32,731 bases of DNA from Gemmiger sp. (GTDB taxonomy: Bacteria > Bacillota > Clostridia > Oscillospirales > Ruminococcaceae), in assembly GCA_028710135.1 (NCBI GenBank), contig JAQUSS010000018.1, positions 1 to 32,731 on the forward strand, read 5' to 3'. The translations under genes and the position numbers were made by a program. Under the pieces are notes generated by a model. The model searched no databases. It worked only from the letters and a program-made list of their open reading frames with translations, and was not told where the DNA came from. Below are positions 7,804 through 14,447 of this stretch, in pieces (within the stretch, counting starts at the first letter, position 1; every line of letters starts with the position of its first letter).

Positions 7804-8745
7804 TTACTCCGCGTTAATAATCTGGTTCAGTTCAACAATCGGCTCGTAGTCGCTGATGTCGCAAGCCACAAAACGTGCGCCCTCCACCTTGATAACCTGG
7901 GTAAAATACGCCTCGTTGTCATAGCCGGTCAAAAAATCCGCCAGCTTGGCCTGCAAGCCGGCATCCACGCTGGTGCCAATCACCATGGCCTCTGCGGGGA
8001 TGGCGGCGGAGGTGTGGATAATTTTCACGTCCCCCTCCTTGGCATTGCCGTTGGCAATCTCCGAGGCAAGAATCTGGTCGGAGATGGGCGCTACATCCAC
8101 ATCCCCCTTGATAACGGCCTGCAAACCGGCCTGGTGCTTGCCGGAAAAGCTGACGGCCTCAAAAAAATCGCCGTTGGTGTGCAATTTGTCGCTGTTCAGC
8201 CCCTCCTGGGGGAAGGCCTTGATAATCTCGGAGGTGGGCACCAAATTGCCGGAGGTGGAATCCGGGTCCACAAACGCCATGGTCTTGCCCTGAATGTCCT
8301 CAATCGTGTTGATTTCCTCGTTGTCCGCCCGGGTAATCAGAACCGAATGGTAAACCGCCTGGCTTTTTTCACCGCCGGGGGCCTTCATCACAATGGGCGT
8401 AGCCTCGGCGCGTTCCACCGCCAGCGCCACGGCCAGGGGGCCCATGTAGGCCATATCGGCCTTGCCGGTGCGCAGTGCCTCAATGATGGCGTTGTAATCG
8501 GTGGCCTGAATCTCTTCAACCTCCATCCCCAGGGCTGCGCCCAAATCGCTGGCCAGCCCGTTGCGGGCATCGGCGCTCTGCTCGGTGGATTCGTTCGGGG
8601 CATAGGCGATGGTGAAGGTGGTTTTGGCGGCAGCGGTGCTGCCGGCCGTGCTGCCGGCGGCGGCAGCGTTGGCACCGCAACCGGCCAACAAGCTCAGGGA
8701 AAGTGCGGCCGCTAGCGCCAGGGGCAAATTTTTTTTCGTAACCAT
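7804..8745 (-). CDS. phnD: phosphonate/phosphite ABC transporter binding lipoprotein (PhnD)
   Basis: This 313-residue solute-binding protein is exported and lipid-anchored. The signal peptide ends in the lipobox LLAGC, followed by an Ala/Ser/Thr linker. The mature part matches the PhnD family: IAYAPNES near the start, YNAIIEALRTGKADMAYMGP, and the typical FVDPDSTSGNLVPTSEI segment. It captures the phosphonate outside the membrane and hands it to PhnE/PhnC. The start at 8745 follows AAAGGAGAT. It lies 29 bases after the dehydrogenase gene, so catabolic enzymes and transporter are in one transcript. Whether it prefers aminoethyl-, hydroxyethyl- or another phosphonate cannot be read. Confidence 0.92.
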   Translation of the reverse strand: MVTKKNLPLALAAALSLSLLAGCGANAAAAGSTAGSTAAAKTTFTIAYAPNESTEQSADARNGLASDLGAALGMEVEEIQATDYNAIIEALRTGKADMAYMGPLAVALAVERAEATPIVMKAPGGEKSQAVYHSVLITRADNEEINTIEDIQGKTMAFVDPDSTSGNLVPTSEIIKAFPQEGLNSDKLHTNGDFFEAVSFSGKHQAGLQAVIKGDVDVAPISDQILASEIANGNAKEGDVKIIHTSAAIPAEAMVIGTSVDAGLQAKLADFLTGYDNEAYFTQVIKVEGARFVACDISDYEPIVELNQIINAE

Positions 8746-8774
8746 TGTAATCTCCTTTTTCTACCTTGTTCTCT

Positions 8775-9902
8775 TTACAAAATTGCGTGCAAAATATCTT
8801 GAACGACCATTTCGGTCAGCTCAACAGGGTTGTTGTCCGCACGGCCCTTGGTGATGCCATGGGCCGCCAGCAAGGGGATATCCTCCTCCGCCACGCCCCA
8901 CGCCCGCAGCGTAACGGGGTGGCCCGCCGCCAGCAGGATGTCGGCCACCCGCCGCTGCACATCCGCCGGGCGCTGCACGCCAAAAGCTTCCAGCAGCGCC
9001 TGGCCATCCTGCACGGCGGGGTAATTGAGCGCCAGCACCGGGCCCAGCAGTAGGCTTACCGCCACGCCATGGGGGATGTGGCGGCGCATGGTCAGCGGGT
9101 AGGAGATGGAGTGGCAGCCGGTGGTGCGGGTGTTGCTGAACGCCAGCCCGGCCAGCATACTGCCCTTTGCCATCTGGTCGTGTGCCTCTCGGCTGGCCGG
9201 GTCCTTCAGCAACAAATCAATGTGGCCCATCACGGTGCGGATGGCTTTCAGCGCCAGCGCCCGGGATACCGTGTTGGTCGCCTTGGCCCAGTAGCTCTCG
9301 GTGGCGTGGGCCACTGCGTCCAACGCCGAGGATACTGCCAGCCCCAGCGGCATGGTGTCGGCCAGTTGGGGGTCTGCCAGCGCGGCAAAGGCGTAATTTT
9401 CGCTGGTATCCACCGAAAATTTCACGTCGTTGCAGGAATCCCAGATTGTTGCCCAGCAGGTCACCTCACTGCCGGTTCCCGCCGTGGTTGGCACCCCAAT
9501 CCAGCGGCAGGCGGGCGCGCCGTACCGCTTCTCTGCGATAAGCTGGCGCAGCTCCTCCTCCGAGGAGATGGCGCTGCCGTACAGGCAGCAAAGAGATTTT
9601 CCCACGTCCAAAACGCTGCCGCCCCCCACGGCGATGACAAGGCCCACCTCCAGCGCCCGGGTTTCCTGATACATGTGGTAAAGCTGCCCAAGCTCCGGGT
9701 TTGAAGCCCCAAACCGGCGAACCAACAACGTTTTATCCTTCTCCAGCAGTTCCCGTATCCCCTGCTTGGCCAAAACGCTCTCATCCCAAACCAGCAGCAG
9801 GGTCCGCTTGCCGGGTGCCGCCGCCTCCTGCGCCAGCCGGGGCAGCTCCGCCAGGCAGCCGTACCCCTGGTAGGCACGAACCGGGTTGTAGTAACGGTTC
9901 AT
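8775..9902 (-). CDS. iron-containing alcohol dehydrogenase, phosphonoacetaldehyde reductase-like
   Basis: This 375-residue group III (iron-dependent) alcohol dehydrogenase has the nucleotide site VIAVGGGSVLDVGKSL near residue 95, the TTAGTGSEVT loop near 140, and metal ligands in SALDAVAHATE (Asp and His), GCHSISYPL (His) and PHGVAVSLLL (His). These four ligands are all present. It overlaps the PhnX gene by four bases (ATGA at 9899-9902), so the two enzymes are tightly coupled. Family members in phosphonate pathways interconvert phosphonoacetaldehyde and 2-hydroxyethylphosphonate with NAD(P)H. In this catabolic setting it could oxidise imported 2-hydroxyethylphosphonate to feed PhnX, or reduce the acetaldehyde product to ethanol. 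Direction and substrate are inference. Confidence 0.85.
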   Translation of the reverse strand: MNRYYNPVRAYQGYGCLAELPRLAQEAAAPGKRTLLLVWDESVLAKQGIRELLEKDKTLLVRRFGASNPELGQLYHMYQETRALEVGLVIAVGGGSVLDVGKSLCCLYGSAISSEEELRQLIAEKRYGAPACRWIGVPTTAGTGSEVTCWATIWDSCNDVKFSVDTSENYAFAALADPQLADTMPLGLAVSSALDAVAHATESYWAKATNTVSRALALKAIRTVMGHIDLLLKDPASREAHDQMAKGSMLAGLAFSNTRTTGCHSISYPLTMRRHIPHGVAVSLLLGPVLALNYPAVQDGQALLEAFGVQRPADVQRRVADILLAAGHPVTLRAWGVAEEDIPLLAAHGITKGRADNNPVELTEMVVQDILHAIL

Positions 9903-10720
9903 TCCGCGCTTCCCCCTTCCACCAGCCGGGCATTCAACGCGTCAATCGCGGCGGGCAATTCCCAAATGCTGTCAATCACCAAATCCGCCCCCGCCGCAAA
10001 ATAGGCAGCCCTCGCCTTCTCCTTGCAGGTGCGCAGGGTCGCTTCATCGGCCTGCTCGTACTCCTGTAGCGAAAGCCCCATCAGGTTGGAGCCTACCAAA
10101 ACGCCCACGGCCCAGGCCCCGGCGTTCTTCCCTTCCCGGATGTCGGTGGTGGTGTCGCCCACCTTCACCACACAGGCAGGGGGGTAAACCCCAGCCCGGC
10201 GCATACACTCAAAAAGCATGAAGGGGGTGGGGCGGCTGTACCCGGTAATATCCGGTGTCACCACACAGTCGGGCGCATAGCCGCCCGCCGCCGCCACCGG
10301 CAGCACATACTGCATCATCTCCGAAGTGTAGCCGGTGGTGGAGCCAATCTTAATGCCCCGGCCCCGCAGCGCCGCCGCCGTTTCGGCCGCGCCGGGTATC
10401 ACCTCGCTGTGCTCCGCCACCACCTGGCGCAGGTTCTCCTCAAACTGGCGGTACACACACTCCACATCGTCCTCATTCCACGCTCTGCCCTTGGCCTCAA
10501 GCCAAAGCGCCCTGCCGTTTTCGGTGGAGAGCATGGTGCGTATGTGCGCCTTTTTCTCCATCCCCATGGGGGCGTTGATTTCCTCCCTGCTAAAATGCAA
10601 CCCAAATTGGGAGAAGGTGCGGTCAAATACCAGCATCGGTGCCTGCGAACCAAAATCCGTCATGGTTCCGGCCCAATCAAATACGGCAAGGCGAATCGTT
10701 TTATCCATTTTGTCTGTCAC
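9899..10720 (-). CDS. phnX: phosphonoacetaldehyde hydrolase (phosphonatase)
   Basis: This 273-residue HAD-superfamily enzyme cleaves the C-P bond of phosphonoacetaldehyde to acetaldehyde and phosphate. The evidence is strong: FDWAGTMTDFG has nucleophile Asp15 and the Ala replacing the usual second Asp, as in phosphonatase; APMGMEKKAHIRTM carries the Schiff-base lysine (Lys56) and His59; GIKIGSTTGYTSEMM, the SRPTPFM segment and KVGDTTTDIREGKNAGAWAVGV follow in family order. The start is GTG 10720 with AAAGGGTT close upstream, or ATG 10708. It is the first gene of the phosphonate operon, and a leader with three direct repeats precedes it. The usual partner PhnW (aminoethylphosphonate transaminase) is not in the window. 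Confidence 0.93.
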   Translation of the reverse strand: MTDKMDKTIRLAVFDWAGTMTDFGSQAPMLVFDRTFSQFGLHFSREEINAPMGMEKKAHIRTMLSTENGRALWLEAKGRAWNEDDVECVYRQFEENLRQVVAEHSEVIPGAAETAAALRGRGIKIGSTTGYTSEMMQYVLPVAAAGGYAPDCVVTPDITGYSRPTPFMLFECMRRAGVYPPACVVKVGDTTTDIREGKNAGAWAVGVLVGSNLMGLSLQEYEQADEATLRTCKEKARAAYFAAGADLVIDSIWELPAAIDALNARLVEGGSAE

Positions 10721-10729
10721 AACCCTTTC

Positions 10730-10773
10730 TTTTGCTGTTTATATGTTTTAATTTTGCTGCTTTTTGCTGTTTA
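10730..10773 (-). repeat. phased direct repeats, likely DeoR-type operators
   Basis: Three copies of a 12-base motif appear in one orientation: TTTTGCTGTTTA at 10730-10741, TTTTGCTGCTTT at 10752-10763 and TTTTGCTGTTTA at 10762-10773 (read on the plus strand). Starts are 22 and 10 bases apart, about two turns and one turn of the helix. DeoR-family repressors usually bind direct repeats. The array sits in the phnX leader, next to the DeoR gene. Confidence 0.6.
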
Positions 10774-10780
10774 CTCTCTT

Positions 10781-10809
10781 AGTATAATCCCGTATTTTTC
10801 TCTCTGCCA
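10781..10809 (-). promoter_or_regulatory. candidate promoter of the phosphonate operon
   Basis: Reading leftwards, -10 TATACT (10781-10786) is preceded by 17 bases and a weak -35 TGGCAG (10804-10809). The start of transcription would fall just before the direct repeats, so a bound repressor could block initiation or elongation. The -35 is poor, so confidence is limited. Confidence 0.35.
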
Positions 10810-10907
10810 CCAGGTTGCTGTGAATTATGCGTCAATTTATTGTAAATCCGCAAAGGTCGCCCCCCACCGCCAAGCCGGGGGCTGCCTTGGTGCGAAAGCA
10901 TACAAAA

Positions 10908-10939
10908 ACAGTGGCCGCCCGAAACCGGGCGGCCACTGT
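10908..10939 (-). terminator. terminator of the DeoR regulator gene
   Basis: Perfect 14-base arms (10908-10921 and 10926-10939) with an AAAC/GTTT loop are followed on the minus strand by T5. It lies 14 bases past the regulator's stop codon and insulates it from the phosphonate operon downstream. Confidence 0.9.
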
Positions 10940-10952
10940 CAAAAGGCGCACA

Positions 10953-11714
10953 TCATACAATCTTCATGCCGTTCGCGGCATATTTTTTTTTGGTTTCCTC
11001 CGAAACATTGTCATCCATCACCAAGATGTCCACCTGCGAAAAATCAAGAATCTGCTTTTTGGATCTTCTTCCCAGCTTGCTGGAATCCATCAGGGCAATC
11101 ACCTGTTTTGCCTGCCGGGCCAGCACTTGAATTACGCCGATTTCGGAAAATCGGAACTCCGTATACCCCATAACGGCATCCACCGCGTTGATGGATAAAA
11201 ACGCACAATCCGGGGTGTAGCGGGCAAACTCGCTCTCACAGGTATGGCCAAAGGTAGAGCGTTCCATCCCGTCCAGCTCGCCCCCCACCACAATGGTATG
11301 GATGGCGGGGTTCTGCATCAGCACAATGGCAGCGGCCAGGTTATTGGTCACCACCGTCAAGTCGGAAAATCGCTTGATAATCTCCTGTGCAAGCACCGTG
11401 TTGGTGGTGCCGGAGTTGAGGGCAATCACGCTGCCGGGCCGGATATAGCGCAGCGCCTTGACCGCGGCCTGCCGCTTCCCCTCAATATGAACAACCTCCC
11501 GCCCGCTAAAGTGGGAGATGGAGGTCATGGTTTCGGGCAGGCAGGCCCCACCCCGCACATATTTTGCCAGGCCCGATTGTTCCATGCTTTTCAAGTCCCG
11601 GCGCACGGTATCCAGCGAAACGCCCATCAATTCAGCAAGCTCCCCCACCTTAACATTGGCGCCCAGTTGGAGCTGCTGCAAAATAAATTCAACCCGTTCG
11701 GTATATAGCATCAT
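10953..11714 (-). CDS. DeoR/GlpR-family transcriptional regulator
   Basis: This 253-residue regulator has an N-terminal winged helix (ERVEFILQQLQLGANVKVGELAELMGVSLDTVRRDLKSMEQ... ending YVRGGA, residues about 6-57) and a C-terminal DeoR sensor fold: ALNSGTTNTVLAQEI, the LTVVTNN element and VVGGELDGMERSTFG. Sensors of this class normally bind phosphorylated sugars. Two adjacent ATGs follow AGGAGG; the second (11711), five bases away, has the better spacing. Its position upstream of the phosphonate operon, and the repeated TGCTGTTT element in both leaders, suggest it represses that operon and itself. Control of a phosphonatase operon by DeoR is not the common arrangement, so regulation of another target remains possible. 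Confidence 0.9.
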   Translation of the reverse strand: MMLYTERVEFILQQLQLGANVKVGELAELMGVSLDTVRRDLKSMEQSGLAKYVRGGACLPETMTSISHFSGREVVHIEGKRQAAVKALRYIRPGSVIALNSGTTNTVLAQEIIKRFSDLTVVTNNLAAAIVLMQNPAIHTIVVGGELDGMERSTFGHTCESEFARYTPDCAFLSINAVDAVMGYTEFRFSEIGVIQVLARQAKQVIALMDSSKLGRRSKKQILDFSQVDILVMDDNVSEETKKKYAANGMKIV

Positions 11715-11721
11715 GGCCTCC

Positions 11722-11729
11722 TGCTGTTT
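11722..11729 (-). promoter_or_regulatory. partial operator copy in the DeoR leader
   Basis: TGCTGTTT on the plus strand repeats the core of the phnX-leader direct repeats in the same orientation. It lies between the regulator's -10 and its ribosome site, as expected for autoregulation. An 8-base match is short, so this rests on position. Confidence 0.4.
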
Positions 11730-11741
11730 GGATTCTTTTCT

Positions 11742-11769
11742 ATTATACCAAAGCCCCAGCCAAAAACAA
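11742..11769 (-). promoter_or_regulatory. promoter of the DeoR gene
   Basis: On the minus strand, -35 TTGTTT (11764-11769), a 16-base spacer and a perfect -10 TATAAT (11742-11747) preceded by TGG (extended -10). It lies in the 84-base gap after the LacI gene, giving a leader of about 20-25 bases. Confidence 0.75.
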
Positions 11770-11798
11770 GCTTTCTGCCAAACCGCATCTGCGCCCCC

Positions 11799-12854
11799 TC
11801 ATTCGCACTTGGGCAGCGCCCGCAGGGTGGAGGATTCGCGGATAATCAGTTCGGTATCCAGCAGCGTTTTCTTGTTGGGGGCATCGGGCATCGTCATTTT
11901 TTCAAACAGGGCCTCGGCAGCCAAAAAGCCCAGTTGGGTGCGGGGCTGGCTCACCGTGCTGACCGAGGGAACCAAACACTTGGTCACATCCATATTATCA
12001 AACCCCACCAGCGCCACATCCTCCGGCACACGCAAACCGGCCAAATGGCAGGCCCGCAGCACCGAGATTGCGTACACATCCGAAGCGCAAAACACCGCAT
12101 CCGGCGGGTCCGGCAGGCTCAACAACTGCATCATCGCGGAAATCGAAAAATCAATAAGGATATCCGGCAGGCTGACCACATAGCTGGGGTCGTAGGGGAT
12201 GCCTGCATCGGTCAGCGCCATACAGTAGCCCTTCAAGCGGGTACGGGCGTACTGATACCGTATCGGCCCGTTTAAAAAAGCAACCTTGCGGCGGCCCAGC
12301 GAAATTAAATGCGAAACTGCGCTGCGGGCCGCACTGACGTTATCCACACTAATATAGGGGGTATCTACCTCCTGGTTATACTCCGAGCACTGCACCAACG
12401 GCACCGTTTCGTTCAAGCGGCGGCAGAGCGGTGTTTCCAACTGGTTCAACGTGATAAGCCCTGCAACCCGGTAGCGCTTGAGCAGCGAAACCATCGCATC
12501 CACCGATTCATTGTTGATGTGGGATTCGGTAATCATCATGGTATAGCCGCGCTGGCGGACACTGGCGTGGGCCCCCTGGATAACCTCCTCATAAAAAGGG
12601 TTGGAAAAGGAGGGGACATTGAGCAAAATCAGGCCGGAATCCCGCTCGGGCTCCGGTTCGTGGGTAGCAGGTGCCTCCGGCAGGGTGTAACCCAGTGCCT
12701 TTACAGCATCTAACACGCGGGCGCTCGTTTCTTCCTTAACGATGCCCCTGCAATTGAGTACGCGGGAAACCGTGGCCGGGGAAACCCCCGCTGTCGCTGC
12801 CACCGTGGCAACGGTAACCTTCTTCCCTTTGATACCCGCAACAGAATCAACCAT
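11799..12854 (-). CDS. LacI-family transcriptional repressor
   Basis: This 351-residue repressor has an N-terminal helix-turn-helix VTVATVAATAGVSPATVSRVLN (residues 13-34), a hinge region, and a periplasmic-binding-protein-like sensor domain with AGLITLNQLETP, HLISLGRRKVAFLNGP and the typical DVALVGFDNMDV segment near 280-291. The start at 12854 follows GAGG seven bases upstream. It is divergent from the long ABC/oxidoreductase operon, and three GAAA..TTTC palindromes in the shared 393-base gap are the expected operators. It most likely responds to the imported sugar-like ligand or an intermediate and controls both transcripts. Confidence 0.92.
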   Translation of the reverse strand: MVDSVAGIKGKKVTVATVAATAGVSPATVSRVLNCRGIVKEETSARVLDAVKALGYTLPEAPATHEPEPERDSGLILLNVPSFSNPFYEEVIQGAHASVRQRGYTMMITESHINNESVDAMVSLLKRYRVAGLITLNQLETPLCRRLNETVPLVQCSEYNQEVDTPYISVDNVSAARSAVSHLISLGRRKVAFLNGPIRYQYARTRLKGYCMALTDAGIPYDPSYVVSLPDILIDFSISAMMQLLSLPDPPDAVFCASDVYAISVLRACHLAGLRVPEDVALVGFDNMDVTKCLVPSVSTVSQPRTQLGFLAAEALFEKMTMPDAPNKKTLLDTELIIRESSTLRALPKCE

Positions 12855-12913
12855 AGTAATGCCTCATTTCCAAACTGGAACGGTTTGCGTTCCCTTTTAT
12901 TCTCTTGATTTCT

Positions 12914-12942
12914 ATTATAGAGGGTTTGTAATGAAAGCGCAA
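12914..12942 (-). promoter_or_regulatory. promoter of the LacI-family gene
   Basis: On the minus strand: -35 TTGCGC (12937-12942), 17-base spacer, -10 TATAAT (12914-12919). The first palindrome starts 10 bases upstream of the -35, so a bound repressor could affect its own promoter. Confidence 0.75.
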
Positions 12943-12952
12943 TAGCCGTTTC

Positions 12953-12966
12953 ATGAAAAGTTTCAT
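12953..12966. promoter_or_regulatory. LacI-type operator 1
   Basis: ATGAAA-AG-TTTCAT, a six-base-arm palindrome around a 2-base centre. It has the same half-site as the two other palindromes in this gap and is nearest to the repressor promoter. Confidence 0.55.
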
Positions 12967-12979
12967 AATTCTCTAAATT

Positions 12980-12995
12980 AATGAAATGTTTCATT
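12980..12995. promoter_or_regulatory. LacI-type operator 2
   Basis: AATGAAA-TG-TTTCATT, seven-base perfect arms. Starts of operators 1 and 2 are 27 bases apart; operator 3 lies about 160 bases away in the operon leader, a spacing that permits DNA looping by a tetramer. Confidence 0.6.
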
Positions 12996-13066
12996 GAAAA
13001 GCATGGTGGAAATAGATAACTATTTACCAATAAGTGTGTAAAAAATAGAGAATAGATGAAATTCTA

Positions 13067-13095
13067 TTGCTTCCTTCCCCTGAATGTGCTAATCT
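13067..13095 (+). promoter_or_regulatory. promoter of the ABC/oxidoreductase operon
   Basis: -35 TTGCTT (13067-13072), 17-base spacer, -10 TAATCT (13090-13095). The expected leader is about 145 bases and carries operator 3 roughly 40 bases after the start of transcription. Confidence 0.55.
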
Positions 13096-13141
13096 GTTTT
13101 CAGAAACAAACGCCGGATATCTGAAACAAAAGCAGCAAGGC

Positions 13142-13157
13142 AATGAAACGTTTCATT
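13142..13157. promoter_or_regulatory. LacI-type operator 3
   Basis: AATGAAACGTTTCATT is a perfect 16-base palindrome with a central CG, the hallmark of LacI-family sites. It lies downstream of the predicted operon promoter and could act as a roadblock. It is the best of the three copies. Confidence 0.75.
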
Positions 13158-13247
13158 TTTTTACTTCCTTTTGGTTGCGCAGCCATAACGGCTGTCCTAT
13201 AAACCGTAACCACAAAACAAAAACCGAATTTTAGGAGGAAACCAACC

Positions 13248-14297
13248 ATGAAAAAGCTTTCTCGTCGCCAGTTCCTGCGCACCGCCAGCGTCCTTATGGC
13301 CGCCACTGTATTAACGGCCTGCGGCGCTACCGCCACCAGCTCCAGCTCCGGCGCTTCCGTTGCCGCCTCCTCGGCGGCAACCTCCGACACCGCCACCGAT
13401 GTAAAGACGTACAAATTTGCATACGCCTACGCAAACATGGACGAAAACAATATGCGCACCCTAAAGGGCATCCAGATGTACGTTGACGAGCTGAACGCCA
13501 CCGGCAAATACGACATCGAATTCCTCTACACGGACGCACAATCTCAGGTTGACAAGCAGATTGCGGATGTGGAATCCCTGATTGCGCAGCAACCCGACCT
13601 AATTTTGATGAGCGCGGTGGATACCGTTGGCTCCATCCCCTGCCTGCAAGCCATCCATAACGCCGGCATCATCGCGGTGGATGACCGTGGCTGCGACACC
13701 GAATATAAAGATGTAAAGTTCACCGGTTTTGACGAGGATAACATTGGCCTTCGCCTGCAAGAGGCCGTTCGTACTTACCTGGAGCAGAACCCTGATATCA
13801 ACCTCAAAGCCGGCGGCATCTACGGCCTGGCCGCGCAATCCGAGCAGCTAAAGCGGGTGGATTATCTGAAGGCCCTGGCCGAGGAAATGCCCGACCGCCT
13901 GGAAATCATCGAAACCCAGTATTGTGATTGGTCCACCGACCGTGCAACCTCCACCGTGGAAGACTGGATGCAGCGCTACCCCGAAATGAACGCCATCTTC
14001 ACCGCCTCCGACGATATGGGCCTGGGTGCCTGCAATGCGCTTACCGCTTCCGGCCGCGAGGATGTTTTGGTCACCTCTGTTGACGGCACCCAAATCGGCC
14101 TCCAGCTGGCCACCGCCGCCGATCAGTACTTTATCACCATTGCCGCCAACCAGGAGGCCATCACCCGCCATCAGGTCGATTTCTTCATGGAGATGATTGA
14201 TGGCACCTACACCGAGCCCGAATACAAATGCCCGCCCGAGTGCTTTGCCATTGTCACCCCTGATAATGTAGCGACCGTGGATATGGGCTCCATCTAA
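13248..14297 (+). CDS. sugar ABC transporter binding lipoprotein (ribose/inositol type)
   Basis: This 349-residue solute-binding protein belongs to the periplasmic-binding-protein cluster that works with RbsA/RbsC-type importers. The N-terminus KKLSRRQFLRTASVL carries a twin-arginine-like motif (SRRQFL) and ends in a lipobox, LTACG, so it may be exported folded and then lipidated. A Ser/Ala linker follows. The mature domain has the sugar-binding pattern: FAYAYANMDENNMRTLKGIQ, DVESLIAQQPDLILMSAVD, DDRGCD and TASDDMGLGACNAL. The start follows AGGAGG. It is the first gene of the LacI-controlled operon and presumably defines the imported compound, which could be a pentose, cyclitol or glycoside. 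Confidence 0.9.
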   Translation: MKKLSRRQFLRTASVLMAATVLTACGATATSSSSGASVAASSAATSDTATDVKTYKFAYAYANMDENNMRTLKGIQMYVDELNATGKYDIEFLYTDAQSQVDKQIADVESLIAQQPDLILMSAVDTVGSIPCLQAIHNAGIIAVDDRGCDTEYKDVKFTGFDEDNIGLRLQEAVRTYLEQNPDINLKAGGIYGLAAQSEQLKRVDYLKALAEEMPDRLEIIETQYCDWSTDRATSTVEDWMQRYPEMNAIFTASDDMGLGACNALTASGREDVLVTSVDGTQIGLQLATAADQYFITIAANQEAITRHQVDFFMEMIDGTYTEPEYKCPPECFAIVTPDNVATVDMGSI

Positions 14298-14343
14298 AAA
14301 AGCAGGCATATCTTTGGCAAGCCCATAAATTGTTGCTCTGGCA

Positions 14344-14368
14344 GGGGGGCGGTGAAAGCCCGCCCCCC
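14344..14368 (+). terminator. intercistronic hairpin (attenuator or mRNA stabiliser)
   Basis: A nine-base GC stem (14344-14352 with 14360-14368) and a seven-base loop lie between the binding-protein and ATPase genes, followed only by a weak TCTCTTTAT tail. Such hairpins commonly keep binding-protein mRNA in excess over the transporter genes. It is probably not a full terminator, since the downstream genes lack a promoter I can see. Confidence 0.55.
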
Positions 14369-14447
14369 TCTCTTTATAAAGTGTGTGCCGTATCGCACAG
14401 TGCACGGCAGCGCAACGCCCGCACGGAAAAGAAAGGGATTGTACCGT

